A stretch of DNA of 64,000 nt from Caballeronia mineralivorans PML1(12) (GCF_001028175.1 NZ_AEJF01000173.1:1-64000), one strand, 5' to 3'; counted from the first letter of the stretch, positions 15,550 through 24,314 are shown. Translations and numbers: made by a program. Notes: generated from the sequence alone by a model not told the origin.

Positions 15550-17019
15550 ATGCGTAAATTATTGATGTCCTTGTTGATGGCGGGGTCGCTGCTAGGAGTC
15601 AGCGTCGGCACCGTGATGGCGCAGGATGCATCCGCACCAGCGGCTGCATCCGCCGCGGCTTCAGACACGGCCGCAGCAGCACCTGCAAGCGCACCAGACA
15701 CCGCCAGCGCGGCAACGGCAGCCTCGGCCGCCGCTCCGGCTTCCGGTGCATCCGACGCAGCACCCGCTGCGCCGACGGAACCGTTCTCCGTGGATTCATC
15801 GAAGATCAGCGCTGGCGATACCGCCTGGATGCTGACCTCCACCGCACTCGTTCTGTTCATGACGATCCCGGGCCTCGCGCTCTTCTACGCGGGTATGGTC
15901 CGCAAGAAGAACGTGCTCGCGACCGTGATGCAATCGTTCGCAATCTGCTGCCTGGTCACGATCATCTGGACGGTCGTCGGCTACAGCCTCGCCTTCACTC
16001 CGGGTAACTCGTTCATCGGCGGCTTCTCGCGGGTGTTCCTGCACGGCATGAACTACATCAAGGGCGACAAGGCGACCACCCTGACCGTCAGCCACCTGGC
16101 TCCGACGATTCCGGAAACCGTCTACTTCGTCTATCAGATGACGTTCGCGATCATCACCCCGGCGCTGATCGCCGGCGCGTTCGCCGACCGGATGAAGTTC
16201 TCGGCCATGCTCGTGTTCATGGGCCTGTGGTCGCTCGTCGTCTACTCGCCGATCGCTCACATGGTCTGGGAACCGACGGGCTGGCTGTCGGCTGCTGGCA
16301 TCCTCGACTTCGCGGGCGGCACGGTGGTTCACATCAACGCCGGTATCGCAGGTCTGGTGTGCTGTCTGGTGCTCGGCAAGCGGGTCGGTTATGGCCGCGA
16401 AGTCATGGCGCCGCACAACCTGGTGCTCTCGCTGATCGGTGCTTCGATGCTGTGGGTCGGCTGGTTCGGCTTCAACGCGGGTTCGGCAGTGGCCGCTGAT
16501 GGCCGTGCCGGTTTCGCGATGCTCACGACACAAATCGCGACCGCATGTGCTGCATTCGGCTGGATGTTCGCGGAGTGGCTGGCGAAGGGCAAGCCTTCGG
16601 TGCTCGGCATCATCTCGGGCGCGGTTGCAGGTCTGGTGGCCATTACGCCGGCATCGGGTTATGTCGGCGTGACCGGCGCGCTCGTGATCGGCGTCCTGGC
16701 TGGCGTGGTCTGCTTCTGGTCGGCAACGTGGCTCAAGACGAAGCTCGGCTACGACGATTCGCTCGACGCGTTCGGCGTCCACGGCATAGGCGGTATTCTC
16801 GGCGCGCTCCTGACCGGCATCTTCGCGGTCAAGGACATCGGCGGCGCGGACGGCAGCGTCCTGCTGCAAGCCAAGGGCGTGCTCACCACGCTGGTCTACA
16901 GCGGCGTGGTCAGCTTCATCCTGCTGAAGGTTATCGACATGGTCATGGGTCTGCGTGTCACAGAAGAAGAGGAACGTGAAGGTCTCGACGTGACGCTGCA
17001 TGGCGAACACGTCGAATAA
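15550..17019 (+). CDS. amtB: ammonium transporter AmtB
   Basis: AmtB conducts ammonium through a trimeric inner-membrane channel and is blocked by GlnK. The 489-residue product has a signal peptide (cleavage near MAQ, residue 25), then about 60 residues of Ala/Ser/Pro/Asp-rich low complexity, then the transporter proper starting near DTAWMLTSTALVLFMTIPGLALFYAG. Eleven hydrophobic helices follow with twin-His helices (FAGGTVVHINAG and FGVHGIGGI). The long low-complexity insert should lie in the periplasm and is unusual compared with E. coli AmtB. The C-terminal tail (EEEREGLDVTLHGEH) keeps the GlnK-binding region. Confidence 0.94.
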   Translation: MRKLLMSLLMAGSLLGVSVGTVMAQDASAPAAASAAASDTAAAAPASAPDTASAATAASAAAPASGASDAAPAAPTEPFSVDSSKISAGDTAWMLTSTALVLFMTIPGLALFYAGMVRKKNVLATVMQSFAICCLVTIIWTVVGYSLAFTPGNSFIGGFSRVFLHGMNYIKGDKATTLTVSHLAPTIPETVYFVYQMTFAIITPALIAGAFADRMKFSAMLVFMGLWSLVVYSPIAHMVWEPTGWLSAAGILDFAGGTVVHINAGIAGLVCCLVLGKRVGYGREVMAPHNLVLSLIGASMLWVGWFGFNAGSAVAADGRAGFAMLTTQIATACAAFGWMFAEWLAKGKPSVLGIISGAVAGLVAITPASGYVGVTGALVIGVLAGVVCFWSATWLKTKLGYDDSLDAFGVHGIGGILGALLTGIFAVKDIGGADGSVLLQAKGVLTTLVYSGVVSFILLKVIDMVMGLRVTEEEEREGLDVTLHGEHVE

Positions 17020-17126
17020 GAAATGTTTTCGAAGGGGGTGAAACCGGGCGCGAGAGGCCGCGGTTTTATCCTCTGAATCGAGCGCCAAGCTATAGCAGCA
17101 CGGCTCCGAGACAAGCGCAGCGATTT

Positions 17127-17157
17127 TGCCCGCCCACTTACCGGCGGGCATTTTTTT
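17127..17157 (+). terminator. terminator after amtB
   Basis: TGCCCGCC (17127-17134) pairs with GGCGGGCA (17143-17150) around an 8-base loop, followed by seven T. It ends the glnK-amtB operon about 110 bases after the stop. Confidence 0.9.
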
Positions 17158-17311
17158 GTCTGATTTTTGTGCAAAGTGACTGTTTCTGGCAGACGGGATT
17201 GGTGCAAACGGCGACACGAACCGTGCTAATAGGCTTGGGAAAAGGGAGTTCATACCCAAATACGTGAGGCGTTTGCTCTACAATCTTTCCTCTTAAGTCC
17301 GCGAGTCATCA

Positions 17312-18601
17312 ATGGTTCCGCACCTCGTTACGGCTTTAAACGGCCCTTTGCTCGATCTCGAGCGGAAGATACTCGACGCGACGCCGTCCATCGAACGCTG
17401 GTTCCGGCTGGAGTGGCAAGAACACACACCGCCGTTCTATTGCTCGGTAGACCTGCGCAACGCCGGTTTCAAGCTCGCTCCCGTCGATACCAACTTGTTC
17501 CCCGGCGGTTTCAATAACCTGCCGGTGGAAGTGCTGCCGCTTGCCGTGCAGGCCGCGATGGCGTCGATCGAAAAGATCTGCCCCGACGCGAAGAATCTGC
17601 TGGTGATTCCCGAGCGCCATACGCGCAACGCGTTTTATCTCGAGAACGTCGCGCGGCTCGCCACGATCATGCGTCAGGCCGGGCTGAACATCCGCTTCGG
17701 CACGCTCGACGAGAACATCCACGGACCGGTCACCATCGCGCTCGCCGATGGCCAGAAGATCGTCCTCGAACCGCTCGAGCGCACGCCGCGCCGGCTGGGG
17801 CTGAAAAACTTCGATCCCTGCTCGATCCTGCTGAACAACGACTTGTCCGGCGGCATCCCGCCCGTGCTGGAAAATCTCCACGAGCAATATCTGTTGCCGC
17901 CGCTGCACGCGGGTTGGGCCGTGCGCCGCAAGTCCAATCACTTTTCCTGTTATGACGACGTCGCGAAGAAGTTTTCCAAGCTTGTCGAGATCGATCCGTG
18001 GATGATCAACCCGTATTTCGCGCATGTGGAAGGCGTGGACTACGAGGCGCGCACGGGCGAGGAAGCGCTGGCTGAAGCCATCGACGGCGTGTTGAAGAAG
18101 ATCGCGAAGAAGTATCGCGAGTATGGGATCAGCGAGAAGCCGTACGTCGTGATCAAGGCCGATGCCGGCACGTACGGCAAAGGCGTCATGACAGTGCACG
18201 ATGCATGTGAAGTCGCCGCGCTGACCAAACGCGAGCGCGTGAAGATGAACGACGCGAAGGACGGCCTCGAAGTCCACGACGTGATCGTGCAGGAAGGCGT
18301 GCATACGTTCGAGCGCGTGGAAAACGCGGTTGCCGAGCCGGTCGTGTACATGATCGACCGGTACGTGGTGGGCGGGTTTTATCGGGTACACGACTCTCGT
18401 GAGCGCGACCAGAACCTCAACGCGCCGGGCATGCATTTCGTGCCGCTCGGTTTCGAGCACACCGCGCTCCCCGATACTCACGCAAAGCCCGGCGCCGCAC
18501 CGCCGAACCGCTTTTATATGTATGGCGTGGTGGCGCGGCTCGGGTTGCTCGCGGCGTCGTTGGAACTGGAAAAGACCGATCCCGAAGCGATTCAGGTCTA
18601 A
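17312..18601 (+). CDS. gshA: glutamate-cysteine ligase
   Basis: This 429-residue enzyme makes gamma-glutamylcysteine, the first step of glutathione synthesis. It belongs to the proteobacterial type first noted in Acidithiobacillus and common in Burkholderiales, not the E. coli type. Visible blocks include NLFPGGFNN, RRKSNHFSCYDDVAKKF, VVIKADAGTYGKGVMTV (nucleotide-binding glycine loop) and YRVHDSRERDQNLN. gshB follows 153 bases later, so the glutathione pathway is complete here. Confidence 0.92.
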   Translation: MVPHLVTALNGPLLDLERKILDATPSIERWFRLEWQEHTPPFYCSVDLRNAGFKLAPVDTNLFPGGFNNLPVEVLPLAVQAAMASIEKICPDAKNLLVIPERHTRNAFYLENVARLATIMRQAGLNIRFGTLDENIHGPVTIALADGQKIVLEPLERTPRRLGLKNFDPCSILLNNDLSGGIPPVLENLHEQYLLPPLHAGWAVRRKSNHFSCYDDVAKKFSKLVEIDPWMINPYFAHVEGVDYEARTGEEALAEAIDGVLKKIAKKYREYGISEKPYVVIKADAGTYGKGVMTVHDACEVAALTKRERVKMNDAKDGLEVHDVIVQEGVHTFERVENAVAEPVVYMIDRYVVGGFYRVHDSRERDQNLNAPGMHFVPLGFEHTALPDTHAKPGAAPPNRFYMYGVVARLGLLAASLELEKTDPEAIQV

Positions 18602-18617
18602 GCTTCACTGCAAAACG

Positions 18618-18641
18618 ACGGCCGCACGAGGTTGCGGCCGT
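18618..18641 (+). terminator. hairpin between gshA and gshB
   Basis: A 9-bp stem (18618-18626 with 18633-18641) and 6-base loop follows gshA by 17 bases. Only three T follow, so it is a weak terminator or an mRNA-stabilising hairpin. Confidence 0.5.
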
Positions 18642-18754
18642 TTGCACTTCAGGCGCGAAGGCGCGCGACGTGTTAAAAATCGGCTGCTGCAAGACCGGCA
18701 GCAACGCGCATTCACACCGATCAAATCAAGGCCAAACGGCCGCTCTGGACGCTT

Positions 18755-19714
18755 ATGGACATCCTTTTTATCGCCGATCCGCTCGATCATTTCAAGATCT
18801 ACAAAGACACGACCTACGCGATGATGGCCGAAGCCGCGCGTCGCGCACACACGCTCTACGCGTGCGAGCCGCAGCATCTGGCGTGGGTCGGCGGCAAGGT
18901 GGAAGGGACGGTCCAGCGCGTGAAGATCGTCGGCGACGAAGCCGATTCGGCGCGCTCACCGTGGTACATAGCTGAAGCGCCGGAGGTGCTCGATCTCAAG
19001 CATTTCGATGCCGTCCTGATGCGCAAAGACCCGCCGTTCGATATGGAATATGTGACGTCCACATGGCTGCTGGAGCTGGCCGAGCGCACCGGCGCGCGCG
19101 TCTTCAACAAGCCCAGCGCGATCCGCGATCACTCGGAGAAACTGGCTATTGGCGAATGGCCGCAATTCGTCGTGCCCACGCTCGTCACCCGCGACGCCGC
19201 GCGTCTGCGCTCTTTCCACGCAGAACACGGCGATGTGATCCTGAAGCCGCTCGACGGCATGGGCGGCATGGGCGTGTTTCGCGTGAAGGCCGACGGCATG
19301 AACCTCGGCACGATCGTGGAAATGCTCAGCGACAACGGCGCGCGCAGCGTCATGGCGCAGAAGTTCATCCCGCAAATTGCCGATGGCGACAAACGCATCT
19401 TGCTGATCGGCGGACAACCGGTGCCGTATTCACTTGCACGCATTCCGCAAGGCAACGAAGTGCGCGGCAACCTGGCCGCAGGCGGATTGGGCCGCGCTCA
19501 ACCGCTCACCGAGAACGACCGCCGAATCGCGGAAACGCTGGGGCAAACGCTCTTCGATCGCGGCTTGCTGCTGGTCGGCCTCGATGCCATCGGCGACTAC
19601 CTGACCGAAGTGAACGTCACGAGCCCGACGTGCTTCCGTGAAATCATGGACCAGACGGGCTTCGATGTAGCCGGCATGTTCATCGATGCATTGGAACGCG
19701 CTGCCGCAGCTTAG
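18755..19714 (+). CDS. gshB: glutathione synthetase
   Basis: GshB adds glycine to gamma-glutamylcysteine using ATP. The 319-residue protein has the pre-ATP-grasp N-domain (MDILFIADPLDHFKIYKDTT), the DAVLMRKDPPFDMEY block, the ATP-grasp core (VILKPLDGMGGMGVFRV, KFIPQIADGDKRILLIGG), and the metal-binding end DYLTEVNVTSPT. Length is normal. It lies downstream of gshA on the same strand. Confidence 0.96.
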   Translation: MDILFIADPLDHFKIYKDTTYAMMAEAARRAHTLYACEPQHLAWVGGKVEGTVQRVKIVGDEADSARSPWYIAEAPEVLDLKHFDAVLMRKDPPFDMEYVTSTWLLELAERTGARVFNKPSAIRDHSEKLAIGEWPQFVVPTLVTRDAARLRSFHAEHGDVILKPLDGMGGMGVFRVKADGMNLGTIVEMLSDNGARSVMAQKFIPQIADGDKRILLIGGQPVPYSLARIPQGNEVRGNLAAGGLGRAQPLTENDRRIAETLGQTLFDRGLLLVGLDAIGDYLTEVNVTSPTCFREIMDQTGFDVAGMFIDALERAAAA

Positions 19715-20062
19715 TACGACCGTGGCAGGACGCTAGAAATTAGAGGTGACTGTCGAAGAGGGCAGTCTGCCCGTTGATTTCTCCCGGACTGTTACAATCT
19801 CCCCCTCATGAGATTCGTTTCGTGGCGCGATCCGGCCCCGAAATTGAAAGTGGAAACTTGCTGCAGTGCATAACGCTGCGCATAGCGTGCGAAATCCGAC
19901 TAAGCTTATGTATTGGCGCTTGTTGACCTTTCCGCACACGGATCGATGTTGCAGTCGCGTTTGGCGCCGCTTGAAGCAGTCTGGCACCGCAATTGGCATA
20001 TATAAAAGCAAGTTCCCGCAATTTCCGACGCATCTCGTCGTTTTGGGGCAGCACACTCTGAC
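19715..20062. other. 348-base spacer before the PTS genes
   Basis: No gene is recognised. A TACAAT hexamer at 19793-19798 could be a -10 for the downstream PTS genes but has no convincing -35. A 21-codon frame from 19808 has no ribosome site. Confidence 0.35.
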
Positions 20063-20554
20063 ATGGCTGGCATTCTAATCATTGCGCACGCTCCGTTCGC
20101 TTCGGCGTTACGGGAGTGCATTACCCACATTTATGGCGGTTTGCCCGCACGCATTGGTGTGATCGATGTGATGCCGGATTGCGATCCCGTCGAAGTCCGT
20201 GCGTTCGCGCGTTCCGAAATCGACCGTCTGAAGGAAGAGAACGGCGCTGTCGTACTCACGGACGTGTTCGGTGCAACGCCTGCGAATATCGCGCAAAGCC
20301 TGGCAAGCAGCACGGTTCGCGTGCTCGCCGGCGTCAATTTGCCGATGCTCGTGCGCGCGGTCTGCTACAGGACCACACCGCTCGACACGCTGGCTGAAAA
20401 ATCGCTGCAAGGTGGATCAAAGGGCATCCAGGAACTCGATGCCTCGACGCCCGCCAATCCTTGCGCGATGGCGAGCGCAGCCGCTGCTGCTGCAAATTGC
20501 GCAGTCGGTGCTGCCGCGACCAGTTGCATGCCCGCCAAGGTGGCAACTCACTGA
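20063..20554 (+). CDS. PTS EIIA component, mannose type
   Basis: This 163-residue protein has the mannose-family EIIA fold: MAGILIIAHAPFASAL with phospho-acceptor His9, VVLTDVFGATPANIAQ, and VLAGVNLPMLVRA. The last 45 residues are an Ala-rich tail with three cysteines (NPCAM, ANCAV, TSCMP) that is not part of the EIIA fold. In Burkholderiales this gene stands with HPr and EI but without permease subunits and is thought to act in regulation. HPr and ptsI follow on the same strand. Confidence 0.87.
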   Translation: MAGILIIAHAPFASALRECITHIYGGLPARIGVIDVMPDCDPVEVRAFARSEIDRLKEENGAVVLTDVFGATPANIAQSLASSTVRVLAGVNLPMLVRAVCYRTTPLDTLAEKSLQGGSKGIQELDASTPANPCAMASAAAAAANCAVGAAATSCMPAKVATH

Positions 20555-20646
20555 GTCGAGCGCGCCAGCAGCACGTTGAAAAGACCGTTAAGAAGCATTG
20601 ACCAAGCTGCATTGCGTCAGCCCTCTCACCTAGCGCCCGGAGCATC

Positions 20647-20916
20647 ATGCTGCAACAGGAAACAACTATCGTGAACAAGCTGGGGTTGCACGCGCGTGCC
20701 TCAGCCAAGCTAACGCAACTGGCAGGAAATTTTCAATGTGAGATCTGGATGAGCCGCAACGGCCGCCGGATCAACGCGAAAAGCATCATGGGCGTGATGA
20801 TGCTCGCGGCGGGAATCGGCAGCACGGTGACAATAGAAACCGAAGGCGCCGACGAAGCCGAAGCAATGAAGGCCATCCTCGCGCTCATCGCAGATAAATT
20901 TGGCGAAGGACAATGA
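20647..20916 (+). CDS. ptsH: phosphocarrier protein HPr
   Basis: The 89-residue protein has the HPr signature NKLGLHARASAKL with phospho-acceptor His15, and NAKSIMGVMMLAAG with Ser46, the site used by HPr kinase in many bacteria. It carries phosphate from EI to EIIA proteins. It lies between the EIIA and EI genes; a strong terminator follows. Confidence 0.95.
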   Translation: MLQQETTIVNKLGLHARASAKLTQLAGNFQCEIWMSRNGRRINAKSIMGVMMLAAGIGSTVTIETEGADEAEAMKAILALIADKFGEGQ

Positions 20917-20938
20917 CCTTGTCCTGCTAGCAGCACTG

Positions 20939-20968
20939 AAAAAAGCCGCGCATCGACGCGGCTTTTTT
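20939..20968 (+). terminator. terminator after ptsH
   Basis: Six A, a 6-bp GC stem (20945-20950 with 20957-20962), a 6-base loop and six T form a symmetric, strong terminator. The next gene, ptsI, may therefore need its own promoter; a TATAAT lies at 21062-21067. Confidence 0.9.
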
Positions 20969-21139
20969 GTGTCCATTGCCATGACATATCGTGCAATAAC
21001 TTGCGTCGTTTTGTGACAGAAAGTTGCTGCGCTGCACAGCGTGCCGGATAGCGTTCGAATTTATAATGGTGCGCGGATCGCATCGTCAGCCGGGGATGCG
21101 GCAAAACCGTGAGCCACCCATAACTAGAGAGAGGTGCGC

Positions 21140-22900
21140 GTGTCGTTCACGCTGCATGGAATTCCCGTCTCGCGCGGTATCGCCATCGGCCGCGCGTATC
21201 TGATCGCGGCGGCGGCACTCGATGTCGATCACTATCTGGTCGAGCCGGATGGCATCGACAGTGAAATTGAACGCTTTCACGCAGCGCAGGCGCAGGTGCA
21301 CGCAGAGCTGGACGCACTGCGCGACGATCTGGCCGCCGACGCCCCCAGCGAGATGGGCGCGTTCATCAACGTCCACTCCATGATCCTGAACGACGCCATG
21401 CTCGTTCACGAAACTATCGACCTCGTCCGTACGCGCCGCTACAACGTGGAATGGGCGCTGACCGAGCAGCTTGAAATCCTGAGCCGCCATTTCGACGATA
21501 TCGAAGACGAGTATTTACGCGAGCGTAAAGCCGACATTCAACAAGTGGTGGAGCGCGTGCTGAAGGCGCTCGCGGGCGCGCCGTCCACGGCGACGCTCGT
21601 GGTGGATGGTGCCGCGACCAATGGCCACAACGACATGATCGTGGTCGCCCATGACATCGCGCCCGCCGACATGCTGCAGTTCAAGACCCAGGCGTTCAAG
21701 GGATTCGTGACGGACCTCGGCGGCCGTACGTCGCACACCGCTATTGTGGCCCGCAGCCTCGGTATTCCCGCGTCGGTCGGCGTGCAGCAGGCGAGTACGT
21801 TGATCCGGCAGAACGACTTGATCATCGTGGACGGGGATCACGGCATTGTGATCGTCGATCCGGCGCCGATCGTACTGGAAGAGTATTCGTATCGGCAAAG
21901 TGAGAAGGTGCTGGAGCAGCGCAAGCTGCAGCGCCTCAAGTTCTCGCCGACGCAAACGTTGGACGGCACGAAGATCGATTTGTGCGCGAACATCGAATTG
22001 CCCGACGACGCCAAGACAGCGCTCGATGCAGGCGCGATGGGCGTGGGCCTGTTCCGCAGCGAGTTCCTGTTCATGAATCACAAGGACAAACTGCCGGAAG
22101 AGGAAGAGCAATTCGAGGCTTACCGGCGCGCGATCGAGTTGATGAACGGCCGGCCGGTGACCATCCGCACGATCGATGTGGGCGCAGACAAGCCGCTCGA
22201 ATCGATGGGCAGCGGCGACGGTTACGAGACCGCGCAGAATCCGGCGCTGGGCTTGCGCGCGATCCGCTGGAGCCTGTCCGAGCCGCAGATGTTCATGACG
22301 CAATTGCGGGCGATCTTGCGGGCATCGGCGTTTGGTCGTGCGAAGATCCTGATCCCGATGCTCGCGCACGCGCAGGAAATCGACCAGACGCTCGATCTGA
22401 TCCACGAAGCGAAGCGTCAGCTTGACGACGCCGGTATCGACTACGATCGCAACGTGCAGATCGGCGCAATGATCGAGATTCCGGCTGCCGCGATCGCCGT
22501 GCGTTTGTTTTTGAAGCGGCTGGATTTCCTGTCGATCGGGACCAACGACCTGATCCAGTACACGCTCGCCATCGATCGCGCGGATAACGCCGTTGCGCAT
22601 CTCTACGACCCGCTGCATCCGGCGGTGCTGCACTTGATTGCGTTCACGCTGCGTGAGGCGAAAGCTGCTGGCGTCCCGGTCTCGGTGTGCGGTGAAATGG
22701 CTGGCGATCCGACCGTGACGCGCCTGCTGCTCGGCATGGGGCTGACCGAGTTTTCGATGCACCCAAGCCAGTTGCTGGTGGTCAAGCAGGAGATCTTGCG
22801 TGCGGACCTGAAGGCGTTGCAAAAGCCGGTCGAGGACGTGCTCGCCGCTTATGAACCCGCGGAGTTGCTCGCTGCGCTGGCGTTGCTTCAGAAGATCTGA
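21140..22900 (+). CDS. ptsI: PTS enzyme I
   Basis: Enzyme I takes phosphate from PEP and passes it to HPr. The 586-residue protein starts MSFTLHGIPVSRGIAIGRAY. I chose GTG 21140 because GAGAGG at 21128-21133 is well spaced for it, and not for the GTG at 21134. The phospho-acceptor is His199 in GGRTSHTAIVARS. The PEP-binding barrel shows GVGLFRSEFLFM, RTIDVGADKP, NPALGLRAIR, IEIPAAA and SIGTNDLIQYTLAIDR, and the cysteine is in SVCGEMAG. The end overlaps the heptosyltransferase remnant by 13 bases on the other strand. Confidence 0.96.
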   Translation: MSFTLHGIPVSRGIAIGRAYLIAAAALDVDHYLVEPDGIDSEIERFHAAQAQVHAELDALRDDLAADAPSEMGAFINVHSMILNDAMLVHETIDLVRTRRYNVEWALTEQLEILSRHFDDIEDEYLRERKADIQQVVERVLKALAGAPSTATLVVDGAATNGHNDMIVVAHDIAPADMLQFKTQAFKGFVTDLGGRTSHTAIVARSLGIPASVGVQQASTLIRQNDLIIVDGDHGIVIVDPAPIVLEEYSYRQSEKVLEQRKLQRLKFSPTQTLDGTKIDLCANIELPDDAKTALDAGAMGVGLFRSEFLFMNHKDKLPEEEEQFEAYRRAIELMNGRPVTIRTIDVGADKPLESMGSGDGYETAQNPALGLRAIRWSLSEPQMFMTQLRAILRASAFGRAKILIPMLAHAQEIDQTLDLIHEAKRQLDDAGIDYDRNVQIGAMIEIPAAAIAVRLFLKRLDFLSIGTNDLIQYTLAIDRADNAVAHLYDPLHPAVLHLIAFTLREAKAAGVPVSVCGEMAGDPTVTRLLLGMGLTEFSMHPSQLLVVKQEILRADLKALQKPVEDVLAAYEPAELLAALALLQKI

Positions 22901-23187
22901 GCGAGGCCGCGCTCGGCCATGAGTTTGTCAACCACACGCATCACGAACTCCGGCGTGATGATGGCCGTGCATTGAAACGGCTGCGCCCTGTCGAAGCGGC
23001 GTGGGCACCAGGCGAAATTCTGCGGATCGAACCCGGTGGTCATGTCGTTGAAGCAGCTATTGCAGCCGTGGAAATTGACTACGCGATACGGCGTGCTGAA
23101 CTCCGTCGACGGGTGCGAAAAACCGCTGATCATGACCACGGGCGTGCCCACGGCCCATGCAAGCCACGACAGTCCACTCCCCAATCC
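22888..23187 (-). pseudogene. autotransporter heptosyltransferase, C-terminal remnant
   Basis: About 99 codons are left of what should be a protein of roughly 400 residues. The text GLGSGLSWLAWAVGTPVVMI, then GFSHPSTEF, CNSCFND and FAWCPRRF, matches the C-terminal catalytic and zinc-binding part of the strand-loop-strand autotransporter O-heptosyltransferases (TibC/BAHT type). The frame runs on upstream to 23265, but those codons translate the end of a transposable element and not the missing enzyme. Nothing upstream encodes the N-terminal part. The native stop overlaps the 3' end of ptsI. Confidence 0.85.
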
Positions 23188-23224
23188 GTTGACGTCCTCC
23201 CCGTCCTCAGCCATCGGCTGCCGC
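23188..23224 (-). mobile_element. right end of a decayed IS200/IS605-type (TnpB) element
   Basis: Read on the minus strand after the tnpB stop, this holds a short hairpin (CAGCC, GAT, GGCTG), then GACGGGGAGGACGTCAAC. The terminal GGGGAGGA-GTCAA text is typical of right ends of TnpB-bearing IS200/IS605 elements, where it forms the 3' part of the omega (guide) RNA scaffold. The CGGGG near the end can pair with CCCCG at about 23238-23242. Past the end, the sequence that would serve as guide is the heptosyltransferase remnant. Confidence 0.6.
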
Positions 23225-23302
23225 TTACGCGGAAAGGGCGGGGATTCCTCCAGCGAGACGGCCACGTCCGACCGCGAGAATGTTGATAGCGGCGGGAGAG
23301 TT
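23225..23302 (-). pseudogene. tnpB: tnpB C-terminal relic
   Basis: The minus strand reads AAINILAVGRGRLAGGIPAL then SA and a TAA at 23225-23227. This matches the extreme C-terminus of TnpB nucleases, where NAAxNIL follows the zinc finger and holds the last RuvC aspartate region. Only about 25 codons remain. The upstream limit is near 23302, eight bases from the end of thiF, so the rest of the element has been deleted. Confidence 0.65.
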
Positions 23303-23309
23303 CATCACA

Positions 23310-24068
23310 CTATTTCTTCGCATGCGTTCCGCACACCGGGCACGTCGCTTGCCGTGCGATGCGCATCGTGTTCCATTCCATGCGTAACGAGTCGAGCATC
23401 ATCAGGCGGCCTTCGAGCGTCGTACCGAACCTGCCTATCACCCGTAACGCCTCGGCCGCCTGCATAGCGCCGATGATGCCTACCGTCGGCGAGAAGACGC
23501 CCATGGTCGAGCACGCGACTTCCTCGAACGCTTCGTCCGGCGGGAACACGCATGCATAGCAGGGCGATTCGGCCGAGCGGAAGTCGAAGGTGCTGATCTG
23601 GCCGTCGAAGCGCAGTGCCGCGCCCGACACGAGCGGCACGCCGTGGGCGAAGCATGCAGCGTTGATGGCGTGGCGCGTGGCGAAGTTATCCGTGCAATCG
23701 AGTACGACGGAGGCACGCGGGACGTGGGCGTTGAGCCACGCGGCATCGGCGCGAAGGGCTGCCGTATTGACCTTCACGCCCGGGTTGAGCGCGGCGAGCG
23801 TGTTGCGGGCGGAGTCCACCTTGGGTTCACCGACCGATGCACTCACGTGCAGGAGTTGACGCTGGAGATTGGTGAGATCGACGGAATCGGCATCGACCAG
23901 CGTGATCTCACCGACACCCGCCGCTGCCAGGTACATGGCAGCAGGCGACCCGAGCCCACCCGCGCCAATGACGATGGCGTGCGCATCGAGAAAGCGTTGT
24001 TGCGCTTCGATGCCAATTTCATCGACGAGGATGTGTCGGGAATAGCGAAGAAGCTGATCGTCGTTCAT
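23310..24068 (-). CDS. HesA/MoeB/ThiF family adenylyltransferase
   Basis: The 252-residue E1-like enzyme activates the C-terminus of a ubiquitin-like sulfur carrier (ThiS or MoaD) with ATP. It has RYSRHILVDEIGIEAQ at the start, the nucleotide loop GAGGLGSPAAMYLAAAGVG, the LQRQLLH block, the DCTDNFATR motif, and two zinc pairs (CYAC and CPVC). The carrier gene is not in the window, so thiamine versus molybdopterin use cannot be decided. It is downstream of ctpA on the minus strand with its own 246-base spacer. Confidence 0.92.
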   Translation of the reverse strand: MNDDQLLRYSRHILVDEIGIEAQQRFLDAHAIVIGAGGLGSPAAMYLAAAGVGEITLVDADSVDLTNLQRQLLHVSASVGEPKVDSARNTLAALNPGVKVNTAALRADAAWLNAHVPRASVVLDCTDNFATRHAINAACFAHGVPLVSGAALRFDGQISTFDFRSAESPCYACVFPPDEAFEEVACSTMGVFSPTVGIIGAMQAAEALRVIGRFGTTLEGRLMMLDSLRMEWNTMRIARQATCPVCGTHAKK

Positions 24069-24265
24069 CGAGCGCTCAAGTGGGCTTCGACCGGCACGCC
24101 GCGAAGTTGGAAACAGGCGGACGGTCGCGAAACCCCTATTTTAATCGCGTGAAGCGAATCACACGATGCGGTGGTGCAGCCGGAGAACTAGCGATGTGGG
24201 GCGTGAGGGGTACGGCGGGGGCGGAAGGGTACTACGGCGATACGATTTCTTTGCTTAGTGCTGAA

Positions 24266-24300
24266 TCAGTCAGCGCGGACATCGACTCCGCGCTGACTGA
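24266..24300 (-). terminator. strong hairpin after ctpA
   Basis: Perfect 14-bp arms (24266-24279 and 24287-24300) with a 7-base loop stand 15 bases after the ctpA stop on the minus strand. The T run is poor, so termination strength is uncertain. Confidence 0.6.
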
Positions 24301-24314
24301 AACCGAAACAAAAC

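Noticed and set aside
19808..19873. 21-codon leader peptide before the PTS genes
   Set aside because: No ribosome-binding site and no attenuator structure next to it.
22888..23265. A 125-residue intact protein
   Set aside because: The first 26 codons translate the IS right end and the rest is only the C-terminus of a heptosyltransferase.
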